Assembly (NCBI GenBank): GCA_036172665.1
Contig: JAYKNF010000013.1
Coordinates: 4,774,001 to 4,838,000, forward strand
DNA length: 64,000 nt
DNA from: Prosopocoilus inquinatus
Taxonomy: Eukaryota; Arthropoda; Insecta; Coleoptera; Lucanidae
Direction: 5' to 3'
Under the pieces are notes generated by a model. The model worked only from the letters and a program-made list of their open reading frames with translations. It was not told the DNA's origin and did no database searches. Position 1 is the first letter of the stretch; each line of letters starts with the position of its first letter. Of this stretch, positions 43,354 through 57,052 are shown piece after piece. The position numbers and the translations under genes are program-made.

Positions 43354-46300
43354 CTGTGATGTATCTAATCGATCCTTTCTCATCTATTATGTTATTTGAC
43401 GTTTGGATGGACACCAGTAACTCTGATGTGAGATACGAAGTTCTCGGACGCAGCAGAAGCTGGAAATAGTTTTAAACGAAACAACACGCATTAGCGTTGT
43501 TCCTGTGATGTATCTAATCGATCCTTACTCATCTATCATGTTATTTGGCGTTTCGATGGGCTCCAGTAACTTTGATGTGAGATACGACGTTTTCGGACGC
43601 AGCAGAAGCTGGAAATAGTTTTAAACGAAACAACACGCATTAGCGATGTTCCTGTGAAGTATCTAATCGATCCTTACTCATCTATCATGTTATTTTACGT
43701 TTGGATGGACTCCAGTAACTCTGATGTGAGATAAAAGTTTTTGGACGCAGCAGAAGCTGGAAATAGTTTTGAAAGAAACAACACTTATTAGCGTTGTTCC
43801 TGTGATGTATCTAATCGATCCTTACTTATCTAACATATTATATGACGTTTGGATGGACTCCAGTAAGTCTGATGTGAGATACAAAGTTTTTGGACGCAGC
43901 AGCAGCTGGAAATAGTTCTAAACGAAACAGCACGTATTAGCGTTGTTCCTGTGCTGTATCTAATCGATCCTTACTTATCTATCATGTTATTTGACGTTTC
44001 GATGGACTCCAGTAACTCTGATGTGAGATACGACGTTTTCGGACGCAGCAGAAGCTGGAAATAGTTTTAAACGAAACAACACATGTTAGCGTTGTTCCTG
44101 TGATGTATCTAATCGATCCTTTCTCATCTATTATGTTATTTGACGTTTGGATGGACACCAGTATCTCTGATGTGAGATACGAAGTTCTCGGACGCAGCAG
44201 AAGCTGGAAATAGTTTTAAACGAAACAACACGCATTAGCGTTGTTCCTGTGATGTATCTAATCGATCCTTACTCATCTATCATGTTATTTGGCGTTTCGA
44301 TGGACTCCAGTAACTTTGATGTGAGATACGACGTTTTCGGACGCAGCACAAGCTGGAAATAGTTTTAAACGAAACAACACGCATTAGCGATGTTCCTGTG
44401 CTGTATCTAATCGATCCTTACTCATCTATCATGTTATTTGGCGTTTCGATGGACTCCAGTAACACTGATGTGAGATACAAAGTTTACGGACGCAGCAGAA
44501 GCTGGAAATAGTTTTAAATGAAACAACACGTATTAGCGTTGTTCCTGTGATGTATCTAATCCATCCTTACTCATCTATCATGTTATTTGACGTTTGGACA
44601 GACTCCAGTAACTCTGATGTGAGATACAGTTCTCGGACACAGCAGAAGCTGGAAATAGTTTTGAACGAAACAACACGCATTAGCGTTGTTCCTGTGATGT
44701 ATCTAATCGATCCTTACTCATCTATCATGTTATTTGGCGTTTCGATTGACTCCAGTAACTCTGATGTGAGATACAAAGTTTACGGACGCAGCAGAAGCTG
44801 GAAATAGTTTTAAATGAAACAACACATATTAGCGTTGTTCCTGTGATGTATCTAATCGATCCTTACTCATCTATCATGTTATTTGGCGTTTCGATGGACT
44901 CCAGTAACTCTGATGTGAGATACAAAGTTCTCGGACGCAGCAGAAGCTGGAAATAGTTTTGAACGAAACAACACGTATTAGCGTTGTTCCTGTAATGTAT
45001 CTAAACGATCCTTATTTATCTAACATGTTATTTGACGTTTGGATGGACTCCAGTAAGTCTGATGTGAGATACAAAGTTTTTGGACGCAGCAAGAGCTGGA
45101 AATAGTTTTAAACGAAACAACACATATTAGCGTTGTTCCTGTGATGTATCTAATCGATCCTTACTCATCTATCATGTTATTTGGCGTTTCGATGGACTCC
45201 AGTAACTCTGATGTGAGATACAAAGTTCTCGGACGCAGCAGAAGCTGGAAATAGTTTTGAACGAAACAACACGTATTAGCGTTGTTCCTGTGATGTATCT
45301 AAACGATCCTTACTTATCTAACATATTATATGACGTTTGGATGGACTCCAATAAGTCTGATGTGAGATACAAAGTTTTTGGACGCAGCAGCTGCTGGAAA
45401 TAGTTTTAAACGAAACAACACGTATTAGCGTTGTTCCTGTGATGTATCTAATCGATCCTTACTTATCTATCATGTTATTTGACGTTTCGATGGACTCCAG
45501 TAACTCTGATGTGAGATACGACGTTTTCGGACGCAGCAGAAGCTGGAAATAGTTTTTAACGAAACAACACATATTAGCGTTGTTCCTGTGATGTATCTAA
45601 TCGATCCTTACTTATCTATCATGTTATTTGACGTTTGGATGGACTCCAGTAACTCTGATGTGAGATACGAAGTTCTCGGACGCAGCAGATGCTGTAAATA
45701 GTGTTAAACGAAACAACACGCATTAGCGTTGTTCCTGTGATGTATCTAATCGATCCTTACTCATCTATCATGTTATTTGGCGTTTCGATGGACTCCAGTA
45801 ACTCTGATGTGAGATACAAAGTTTACGGACGCAGCAGAAGCTGGAAATAGTTTTAAACGAAACAACACGTATTAGCGTTGTTCCTGTGATGTATCTAATC
45901 GATCCTTACTCATCTATCATGTTATTTGGCGTTTCGATGGACTCCAGTAACTCTGATGTGAGATACGACGTTTTCGGACGCAGCAGAAGCTGGAAATAGT
46001 TTTTAACGAAACAACACATATTAGCGTTGTTCCTGTGATGTATCTAATCGATCCTTACTTATCTATCATGTTATTTGACGTTTCGATGGACTCCAGTAAC
46101 TCTGATGTGAGATACAAAGTTCTCGGACACAGCAGAAGCTGGAAATAGTTTTGAACGAAACAACACGTATTAGCGTTGTTCCTGTAATGTATCTAAACGA
46201 TCCTTATTTATCTAACATGTTATTTGACGTTTGGATGGACTCCAGTAAGTCTGATGTGAGATACAAAGTTTTTGGACGCAGCAGGAGCTGGAAATAGTTT

Positions 46301-46680
46301 TAAACGAAACAACACGTATTAGCGTTGTTCCTGTGATGTATCTAATCGATCCTTACTTATCTATCATGTTATTTGACGTTTCGATGGACTCCAGTAACTC
46401 TGATGTGAGATACGACGTTTTCGGACGCAGCAGAAGCTGGAAATAGTTTTAAACGAAACAACACGCATTAGCGATGTTCCTGTGATGTATCTAATCGATC
46501 CTTTCTCATCTATTATGTTATTTGACGTTTGGATGGACACCAGTAACTCTGATGTGAGATACGAAGTTCTCGGACGCAGCAGAAGCTGGAAATAGTTTTA
46601 AACGAAACAACACGCATTAGCGTTGTTCCTGTGATGTATCTAATCGATCCTTACTCATCTATCATGTTATTTGGCGTTTC

Positions 46681-49600
46681 GATGAACTCCAGTAACTTTG
46701 ATGTGAGATACGACGTTTTCGGACGCAGCAGAAGCTGGAAATAGTTTTAAACGAAACAACACGCATTAGCGATGTTCCTGTGAAGTATCTAATCGATCCT
46801 TACTCATCTATCATGTTATTTTACGTTTGGATGGACTCCAGTAACTCTGATGTGAGATACAAAGTTTTTGGACGCAGCAGAAGCTGGAAATAGTTTTGAA
46901 CGAAACAACACTTATTAGCGTTGTTCCTGTGATGTATCTAATCGATCCTTACTTATCTAACATATTATATGACGTTTGGATGGACTCCAGTATGTCTGAT
47001 GTGAGATACAAAGTTTTTGGACGCAGCAGCAGCTGGAAATAGTTTTAAACGAAACAACACGTATTGGCGTTGTTCCTGTGCTGTATCTAATCGATCCTTA
47101 CTTATCTATCATGTTATTTGACGTTTCGATGGACTCCAGTATCTCTGATGTGAGATACGACGTTTTCGGACGCAGCAGAAGCTGGAAATAGTTTTAAACG
47201 AAACAACACATGTTAGCGTTGTTCCTGTGATGTATCTAATCGATCCTTACTCATCTATCATGTTATTTGGCGTTTCGATGTACTCCAGTAACTCTGATGT
47301 GAGATTCAAAGTTCTCGGACGCAGCAGAAGCTGGAAATAGTTTTGAACGAAACAACACGTATTAGCGTTGTTCCTGTGATGTATCTAAACGATCCTTACT
47401 TATCTAATATATTATATGACGTTTGGATGGACTCCAATAAGTCTGATGTGAGATACAAAGTTTTTGGACGCAGCAGCTGCTGGAAATAGTTTTAAACGAA
47501 ACAACACGTATTAGCGTTGTTCCTGTGCTGTATCTAATCGATCCTTACTTATCTATCATGTTATTTGACGTTTCGATGGACTCCAGTAACTCTGATGTGA
47601 GATACGACGTTTTCGGACGCAGCAGAAGCTGGAAATAGTTTTAAATGAAACAACACGTATTAGCGTTGTTCCTGTGATGTATCTAATCGATCCTTACTCA
47701 TCTATCATGTTATTTGACGTTTCGATGGACTCCAGTAACTCTAATGTGAGATACGAAATTTTCGGACGCAGCAGCAGCTGGAAATAGTTTTAAACGAAAC
47801 AACACATATTAGCGTTGTTCCTGTGATGTATCTAATCGATCCTTACTCATCTATCATGTTATTTGGCGTTTCGATGGACTCCAGTAACTCTGATGTGAGA
47901 TACAAAGTTCTCGGACGCAGCAGAAGCTGGAAATAGTTTTGAACGAAACAACACGTATTAGCGTTGTTCCTGTAATGTATCTAATCGATCCTTATTTATC
48001 TAACATGTTATTTGACGTTTGGATGGACTCCAGTAAGTCTGATGTGAGATACGACGTTATCGGACGCAGCAGAAGCTGGAAATAGTTTTAAACGAAACAA
48101 CACATATTAGCGTTGTTCCTGTGATGTATCTAATCGATCCTTATTCATCTATCATGTTATTTGGCGTTTCGATGGACTCCAGTAACTCTGATGTGAGATA
48201 CAAAGTTCTCGGACGCAGCAGAAGCTGGAAATAGTTTTGAACGAAACAACACGTATTAGCGTTGTTCCTGTGATGTATCTAAACGATCCTTACTTATCTA
48301 ACATATTATATGACGTTTGGATGGACTCCAATAAGTCTGATGTGAGATACAAAGTTTTTGGACGCAGCAGCTGCTGGAAATAGTTTTAAACGAAACAACA
48401 CGTATTAGCGTTGTTCCTGTGCTGTATCTAATCGATCCTTACTTATCTATCATGTTATTTGACGTTTCGATGGACTCCAGTAACTCTGATGTGAGATACG
48501 AAGTTCTCGGACGCAGCAGATGCTGGAAATAGTGTTAAACGAAACAACACGCATTAGCGTTGTTCCTGTGATGTATCTAATCGATCCTTACTCATCTATC
48601 ATGTTATTTGGCGTTTCGATGGACTCCAGTAACTCTGATGTGAGATACAAAGTTTACGGACGCAGCAGAAGCTGGAAATAGTTTTAAATGAAACAACACG
48701 TATTAGCGTTGTTCCTGTGATGTATCTAATCGATCCTTACTTATCTATCATGTTATTTGACGTTTCGATGGACTCCAGTAACTTTGATGTGAGATACGAA
48801 GTTCTCGGACGCAGCTGAAGCTAGAAATAGTTTTAAACGAAACAACACGTATTAGCGTTATTCCTGTGATGTATCTAATCGATCCTTACTCATCTATCAA
48901 GTTATTTGACGTTTGGATGGACTCCAGTAACTCTGATGTGAGATACAATGTTTACGGACGCAGCAGAAGCTGGAAATAGTTTTGAACGAAACAACACGTA
49001 TTAGCGTTGTTCTTGTGATGTATCTAATCGATCCTTACTTATCTACTATGTTATTTGACGTTTCGATGGACTCCAGTAACTATGATGTGAGATACGAAAT
49101 TTCCGGACGCAGCAGAAGCTGGAAATAGTTCTAAACGAAACAACACGCATTAGCGTTGTTCCTGTGATGTATCTAATCGATCCTTACTCATCTCTCATGT
49201 TATTTGGCGTTTCGATGGACTCCAGTAACTTTAATGTGAGTTACGAAGTTCTCGGACGCAGCTGAAGCTAGAAATAGTTCTAAAGGAAACAACACGCATT
49301 AGCGTTGTTCCTGTGATGTATCTATTCAATCCTTACTCATCTATCATGTTATTTGGCGTTTCGATGGACTCCAGTAACTTTGATGTGATATACAGTTTTT
49401 GTACGCAGCAGAAGCTGGAGGTAGTTTTGAACGAAACAACACGTATTAGCGTTGTTCCTGTGATGTATCTAATCGATCCTTACTTAGCTACTATGTTATT
49501 TGACGTTTCGATGGACTCCAGTAACTCTAATGTGAGATACGAAATTTTCGGACGCAGCAGCAGCTGGAAATAGTTTTAAACGAAACAACACATATTAGCG

Positions 49601-52600
49601 TTGTTCCTGTGATGTATCTAATCGATCCTTACTCATCTATCATGTTATTTGGCGTTTCGATGGACTCCAGTAACACTGATGTGAGATACAAAGTTCTCGG
49701 ACGCAGCAGAAGCTGGAAATAGTTTTGAACGAAACAACACGTATTAGCGTTGTTCCTGTGATGTATATAAACGATCCTTATTTATCTAACATGTTATTTG
49801 ACGTTTGGATGGACTCCAGTATGTCTGATGTGAGATACAAAGTTTTTGGACGCAGCAGGAGCTGGAAATAGTTTTAAACGAAACAACACGTATTAGCGTT
49901 GTTCCTGTGCTGTATCTAATCGATCCTTACTTATCTATCATGTTATTTGACGTTTCGATGGACTCCAGTAACTCTGATGTGAGATACGACGTTTTCGGAC
50001 GCAGCAGAAGCTGGAAATAGTTTTAAACGAAACAACACGTATTAGCGTTGTTCCTGTGATGTATCTAATCGATCCTTTCTCATCTATTATGTTATTTGAC
50101 GTTTGGACGGACTCCAGTAACTCTGATGTGAGATACAAAGTTCTCGGACGCAGCAGAAGCTGGAAATAGTTTTGAACGAAACAACACGTATTAGCGTTGT
50201 TCCTGTGCTGTATCTAATCGATCCTTACTCATCTATCATGTTATTTTACGTTTGGATGGACTCCAGTAACTCTGATGTGAGATACGACGTTTTCGGACGC
50301 AGCAGAAGCTGGAAATAGTTTTAAACGAAACAACACGCATTAGCGATGTTCCTGGGATGTATCTAATCGATCCTTACTCATCTATCATGTTATTTTACGT
50401 TTGGATGGACTCCAGTAACTCTGATGTGAGATACAAAGTTCTCGGACGCAGCAGAAGCTGGAAATAGTTTTGAACGAAACAACACGTATTAACGTTGTTC
50501 CTGTGATGTATCTAAACGATCCTTACTTATCTAACATATTATATGACGTTTGGATGGACTCCAGTAACTCTAATGTGAGATACGAAATTTTCGGACGTAG
50601 CAGCAGCTGGAAATAGTTTTAAACGAAACAACACATATTAGCGTTGTTCCTGTGATGTATCTAATCGATCCTTACTCATCTACCATGTTATTTGACGTTT
50701 GGACGGACTCCAGTAACTCTGATGTGAGATACAAAGTTCTCGGACGCAGCAGAAGCTGGAAATAGTTTTGAACGAAGCAACACGTATTAGCGTTGTTCCT
50801 GTGATGTATCTAAACGATCCTTACTTATCTAACATGTTATTTGACGTTTGGATGGACTCCAGTAACTCTAATGTGAGATACGAAATTTTCGGACGCAGCA
50901 GCAGCTGGAAATAGTTTTAGACGAAACAACACATATTAGCGTTGTTCCTGTGATGTATCTAATCGATCCTTACTCATCTATCATGTTATTTGACGTTTGG
51001 ACGGACTCCAGTAACTCTGATGTGAGATACAAAGTTCTCGGACACAGCAGAAGCTGGAAATAGTTTTGAACGAAACAACACGTATTAGCGTTGTTCCTGT
51101 GATGTATCTAAACGATCCTTACTTATCTAACATGTTATTTGACGTTTGGATGGACTCCAGTAACTCTAATGTGAGATACGAAATTTTCGGACGCAGCAGC
51201 AGCTGGAAACAGTTTTAGACGAAACAACACATATTAGCGTTGTTCCTGTGATGTATCTAATCGATCCTTACTCATCTATCATGTTATATGACGTTTGGAT
51301 GGACTCCAGTAAGTCTGATGTGAGATACAAAGTTTTTGGACGCAGCAGCTGCTGGAAATAGTTTTAAACGAAACAACACGTATTAGCGTTGTTCCTGTGC
51401 TGTATCTAATCGATCCTTACTTATCTATCATGTTATTTGACGTTTCGATGGACTCCAGTAACTCTGATGTGAGATACGAAGTTTTCGGACGCAGCAGAAG
51501 CTGGAAATAGTTTTGAACGAAACAACACGTATTAGCGTTGTTCCTGTGATGTATCTAAACGATCCTTACTTATCTAACATATTATATGACGTTTGGATGG
51601 ACTCCAGTAAGTCTGATGTGAGATACAAAGTTCTTGGACGCAGCAGCTGCTGGAAATAGTTTTAAACGAAACAACACGTATTAGCGTTGTTCCTGTGCTG
51701 TATCTAATCGATCCTTACTTAGCTACTATGTTATTTGACGTTTCGATGTACTCCAGTAACTCTAATGTGAGATACGAAATTTTCGGACGCAGCAGCAGCT
51801 GGAAATAGTTTTAAACGAAACAACACATATTAGCGTTGTTCCTGTGATGTATCTAATCGATCCTTACTCATCTATCATGTTATTTGGCGTTTCGATGGGC
51901 TCCAGTAACTCTGATGTGAGATACAAAGTTCTCGGACGCAGCAGAAGCTGGAAATAGTTTTGAACGAAACAACACGTATTAGCGTTGTTCCTGTGATGTA
52001 TCTAAACGATCCTTACTTATCTAACATGTTATTTGACGTTTCGATGGACTCCAGTAACTCTGATGTGAGATACAAAGTTTACGGACGCAGCAGAAGCTGG
52101 AAATAGTTTTAAACGAAACAACACGTATTAGCGTTGTTCCTGTGATGTATCTAATCGATCCTTACTCATCTATCATGTTATTTGGCGTTTCGATGGACTC
52201 CAGTAACTCTGATGTGAGATACAAAGTTTACGGACGCAGCAGAAGCTGGAAATAGTTTTAAACGAAACAACACGTATTAGCGTTGTTCCTGTGATGTATC
52301 TAATCGATCCTTACTCATCTATCATGTTATTTGGCGTTTCGATGGACTCCAGTAACTCTGATGTGAGATACAAAGTTCTCGGACACAGCAGAAGCTGGAA
52401 ATAGTTTTGAACGAAACAACACGTATTAGCGTTGTTCCTGTAATGTATCTAAACGATCCTTATTTATCTAACATGTTATTTGACGTTTGGATGGACTCCA
52501 GTAAGTCTGATGTGAGATACAAAGTTTTTGGACGCAGCAGGAGCTGGAAATAGTTTTAAACGAAACAACACGTATTAGCGTTGTTCCTGTGCTGTATCTA

Positions 52601-53382
52601 ATCAATCCTTACTTATCTATCATGTTATTTGATGTTTCGATGGACTCCAGTAACTCTGATGTGAGATACGACGTTTTCGGACGCAGCAGAAGCTGGAAAT
52701 AGTTTTAACGAAACAACACATATTAGCGTTGTTCCTGTGATGTATCTAATCGATCCTTACTCATCTATCATGTTATTTGGCGTTTCGATGGACTCCAGTA
52801 ACTCTGATGTGAGATACAAAGTTCTCGGACGCAGCAGCAGCTGGAAATAGTTTTGAACGAAACAACACGTATTAGCGTTGTTCCTGTGATGTATCTAAAC
52901 GATCCTTACTTATCTAACATATTATATGACGTTTGGATGGACTCCAATAAGTCTGATGTGAGATACAAAGTTTTTGGACGCAGCAGCTGCTGGAAATAGT
53001 TTTAAACGAAACAACACGTATTAGCGTTGTTCCTGTGCTGTACCTAATCGATCCTTACTCATCTATCATGTTATTTGGCGTTTCGATGGACTCCAGTAAC
53101 TTTGATGTGAGATACGACGTTTTCGGACGCAGCAGAAGCTGGAAATAGTTTTAAACGAAACAACACGCATTAGCGATGTTCCTGTGATGTATCTAATCGA
53201 TCCTTTCTCATCTATTATGTTATTTGACGTTTGGATGGACACCAGTAACTCTGATGTGAGATACGAAGTTCTCGGACGCAGCAGAAGCTGGAAATAGTTT
53301 TAAACGAAACAACACGCATTAGCGTTGTTCCTGTGATGTATCTAATCGATCCTTACTCATCTATCATGTTATTTGGCGTTTC
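46681..53382. repeat. 6702-bp higher-order unit (about 45 monomers)
   Basis: Rare variants repeat at a constant step of 6702 bp: GATGAACTCC at 46681 and 53383, GTGAGATTC at 47299 and 54001, CCTGGGATG at 50351 and 57053. 6702 is 45 x 149 minus 3. Confidence 0.88.
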
Positions 53383-56300
53383 GATGAACTCCAGTAACTT
53401 TGATGTGAGATACGACGTTTTCGGAAGCAGCAGAAGCTGGAAATAGTTTTAAACGAAACAACACGCATTAGCGATGTTCCTGTGAAGTATCTAATCGATC
53501 CTTACTCATCTATCATGTTATTTTACGTTTGGATGGACTCCAGTAACTCTGATGTGAGATACAAAGTTTTTGGACGCAGCAGAAGCTGGAAATAGTTTTG
53601 AACGAAACAACACTTATTAGCGTTGTTCCTGTGATGTATCTAATCGATCCTTACTTATCTAACATATTATATGACGTTTGGATGGACTCCAGTATGTCTG
53701 ATGTGAGATACAAAGTTTTTGGACGCAGCAGCAGCTGGAAATAGTTCTAAACGAAACAGCACGTATTGGCGTTGTTCCTGTGCTGTATCTAATCGATCCT
53801 TACTTATCTATCATGTTATTTGACGTTTCGATGGACTCCAGTATCTCTGATGTGAGATACGACGTTTTCGGACGCAGCAGAAGCTGGAAATAGTTTTAAA
53901 CGAAACAACACATGTTAGCGTTGTTCCTGTGATGTATCTAATCGATCCTTACTCATCTATCATGTTATTTGGCGTTTCGATGGACTCCAGTAACTCTGAT
54001 GTGAGATTCAAAGTTCTCGGACGCAGCAGAAGCTGGAAATAGTTTTGAACGAAACAACACGTATTAGCGTTGTTCCTGTGATGTATCTAAACGATCCTTA
54101 CTTATCTAATATATTATATGACGTTTGGATGGACTCCAATAAGTCTGATGTGAGATACAAAGTTTTTGGACGCAGCAGCTGCTGGAAATAGTTTTAAACG
54201 AAACAACACGTATTAGCGTTGTTCCTGTGCTGTATCTAATCGATCCTTACTTATCTATCATGTTATTTGACGTTTCGATGGACTCCAGTAACTCTGATGT
54301 GAGATACGACGTTTTCGGACGCAGCAGAAGCTGGAAATAGTTTTAAATGAAACAACACATATTAGCGTTGTTCCTGTGATGTATCTAATCGATCCTTACT
54401 CATCTATCATGTTATTTGGCGTTTCGATGGACTCCAGTAACTCTGATGTGAGATACAAAGTTCTCGGACGCAGCAGAAGCTGGAAATAGTTTTGAACGAA
54501 ACAACACGTATTAGCGTTGTTCCTGTAATGTATCTAAACGATCCTTATTTATCTAACATGTTATTTGACGTTTGGATGGACTCCAGTAAGTCTGATGTGA
54601 GATACGACGTTTTCGGACGCAGCAGAAGCTGGAAATAGTTTTAAACGAAACAACACATATTAGCGTTGTTCCTGTGATGTATCTAATCGATCCTTATTCA
54701 TCTATCATGTTATTTGGCGTTTCGATGGACTCCAGTAACTCTGATGTGAGATACAAAGTTCTCGGACGCAGCAGAAGCTGGAAATAGTTTTGAACGAAAC
54801 AACACGTATTAGCGTTGTTCCTGTGATGTATCTAAACGATCCTTACTTATCTAACATATTATATGACGTTTGGATGGACTCCAATAAGTCTGATGTGAGA
54901 TACAAAGTTTTTGGACGCTGCAGCTGCTGGAAATAGTTTTAAACGAAACAACACGTATTAGCGTTGTTCCTGTGCTGTATCTAATCGATCCTTACTTATC
55001 TATCATGTTATTTGACGTTTCGATGGACTCCAGTAACTCTGATGTGAGATACGAAGTTCTCGGACGCAGCAGATGCTGGAAATAGTGTTAAACGAAACAA
55101 CACGCATTAGCGTTGTTCCTGTGATGTATCTAATCGATCCTTACTCATCTATCATGTTATTTGGCGTTTCGATGGACTCCAGTAACTCTGATGTGAGATA
55201 CAAAGTTTACGGACGCAGCAGAAGCTGGAAATAGTTTTAAATGAAACAACACGTATTAGCGTTGTTCCTGTGATGTATCTAATCGATCCTTACTTATCTA
55301 TCATGTTATTTGACGTTTCGATGGACTCCAGTAACTTTGATGTGAGATACGAAGTTCTCGGACGCAGCTGAAGCTAGAAATAGTTTTAAAAGAAACAACA
55401 CGTATTAGCGTTATTCCTGTGATGTATCTAATCGATCCTTACTCATCTATCAAGTTATTTGACGTTTGGATGGACTCCAGTAACTCTGATGTGAGATACA
55501 ATGTTTACGGACGCAGCAGAAGCTGGAAATAGTTTTGAACGAAACAATACGTATTAGCGTTGTTCCTGTGATGTATCTAATCGATCCTTACTTATCTAAT
55601 ATGTTATTTGACGTTTCGATGGACTCCAGTAACTATGATGTGAGATACGAAATTTCCGGACGCAGCAGAAGCTGGAAATAGTTTTAAACGAAACAACACG
55701 CATTAGCGTTGTTCCTGTGATGTATCTAATCGATCCTTACTCATCTCTCATGTTATTTGGCGTTTCGATGGACTCCAGTAACTTTAATGTGAGTTACGAA
55801 GTTCTCGGACGCAGCTGAAGCTAGAAATAGTTTTAAAGGAAACAACACGCATTAGCGTTGTTCCTGTGATGTATCTATTCAATCCTTACTCATCTATCAT
55901 GTTATTTGGCGTTTCGATGGACTCCAGTAACTTTGATGTGATATACAAAGTTTTTGGACGCAGCAGAAGCTGGAGGTAGTTTTAAACGAAACAACACGCA
56001 TTAGCGTTGTTCCTGTGATGTATCTAATCGATCCTTACTCATCTATCATGTTATTTGGCGTTTCGATGGACTCCAGTAACTTTGATGTGATATACAGTTT
56101 TTGTACGCAGCAGAAGCTGGAGGTAGTTTTGAACGAAACAACACGTATTAGCGTTGTTCCTGTGATGTATCTAATCGATCCTTACTTAGCTACTATGTTA
56201 TTTGACGTTTCGATGGACTCCAGTAACTCTAATGTGAGATACGAAATTTTCGGACGCAGCAGCAGCTGGAAATAGTTTTAAACGAAACAACACATATTAG

Positions 56301-57052
56301 CGTTGTTCCTGTGATGTATCTAATCGATCCTTACTCATCTATCATGTTATTTGGCGTTTCGATGGACTCCAGTAACACTGATGTGAGATACAAAGTTCTC
56401 GGACGCAGCAGAAGCTGGAAATAGTTTTGAACGAAACAACACGTATTAGCGTTGTTCCTGTGATGTATATAAACGATCCTTATTTATCTAACATGTTATT
56501 TGACGTTTGGATGGACTCCAGTATGTCTGATGTGAGATACAAAGTTTTTGGACGCAGCAGGAGCTGGAAATAGTTTTAAACGAAACAACACGTATTAGCG
56601 TTGTTCCTGTGCTGTATCTAATCGATCCTTACTTATCTATCATGTTATTTGACGTTTCGATGGACTCCAGTAACTCTGATGTGAGATACGACGTTTTCGG
56701 ACGCAGCAGAAGCTGGAAATAGTTTTAAACGAAACAACACGTATTAGCGTTGTTCCTGTGATGTATCTAATCGATCCTTTCTCATCTATTATGTTATTTG
56801 ACGTTTGGACGGACTCCAGTAACTCTGATGTGAGATACAAAGTTCTCGGACGCAGCAGAAGCTGGAAATAGTTTTGAACGAAACAACACGTATTAGCGTT
56901 GTTCCTGTGCTGTATCTAATCGATCCTTACTCATCTATCATGTTATTTTACGTTTGGATGGACTCCAGTAACTCTGATGTGAGATACGACGTTTTCGGAC
57001 GCAGCAGAAGCTGGAAATAGTTTTAAACGAAACAACACGCATTAGCGATGTT

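Noticed and set aside
49938..50138. 66-codon minus-strand ORFs in the satellite (also at 56640 and 60961)
   Set aside because: Identical copies within higher-order repeats; a frame accident of the monomer.
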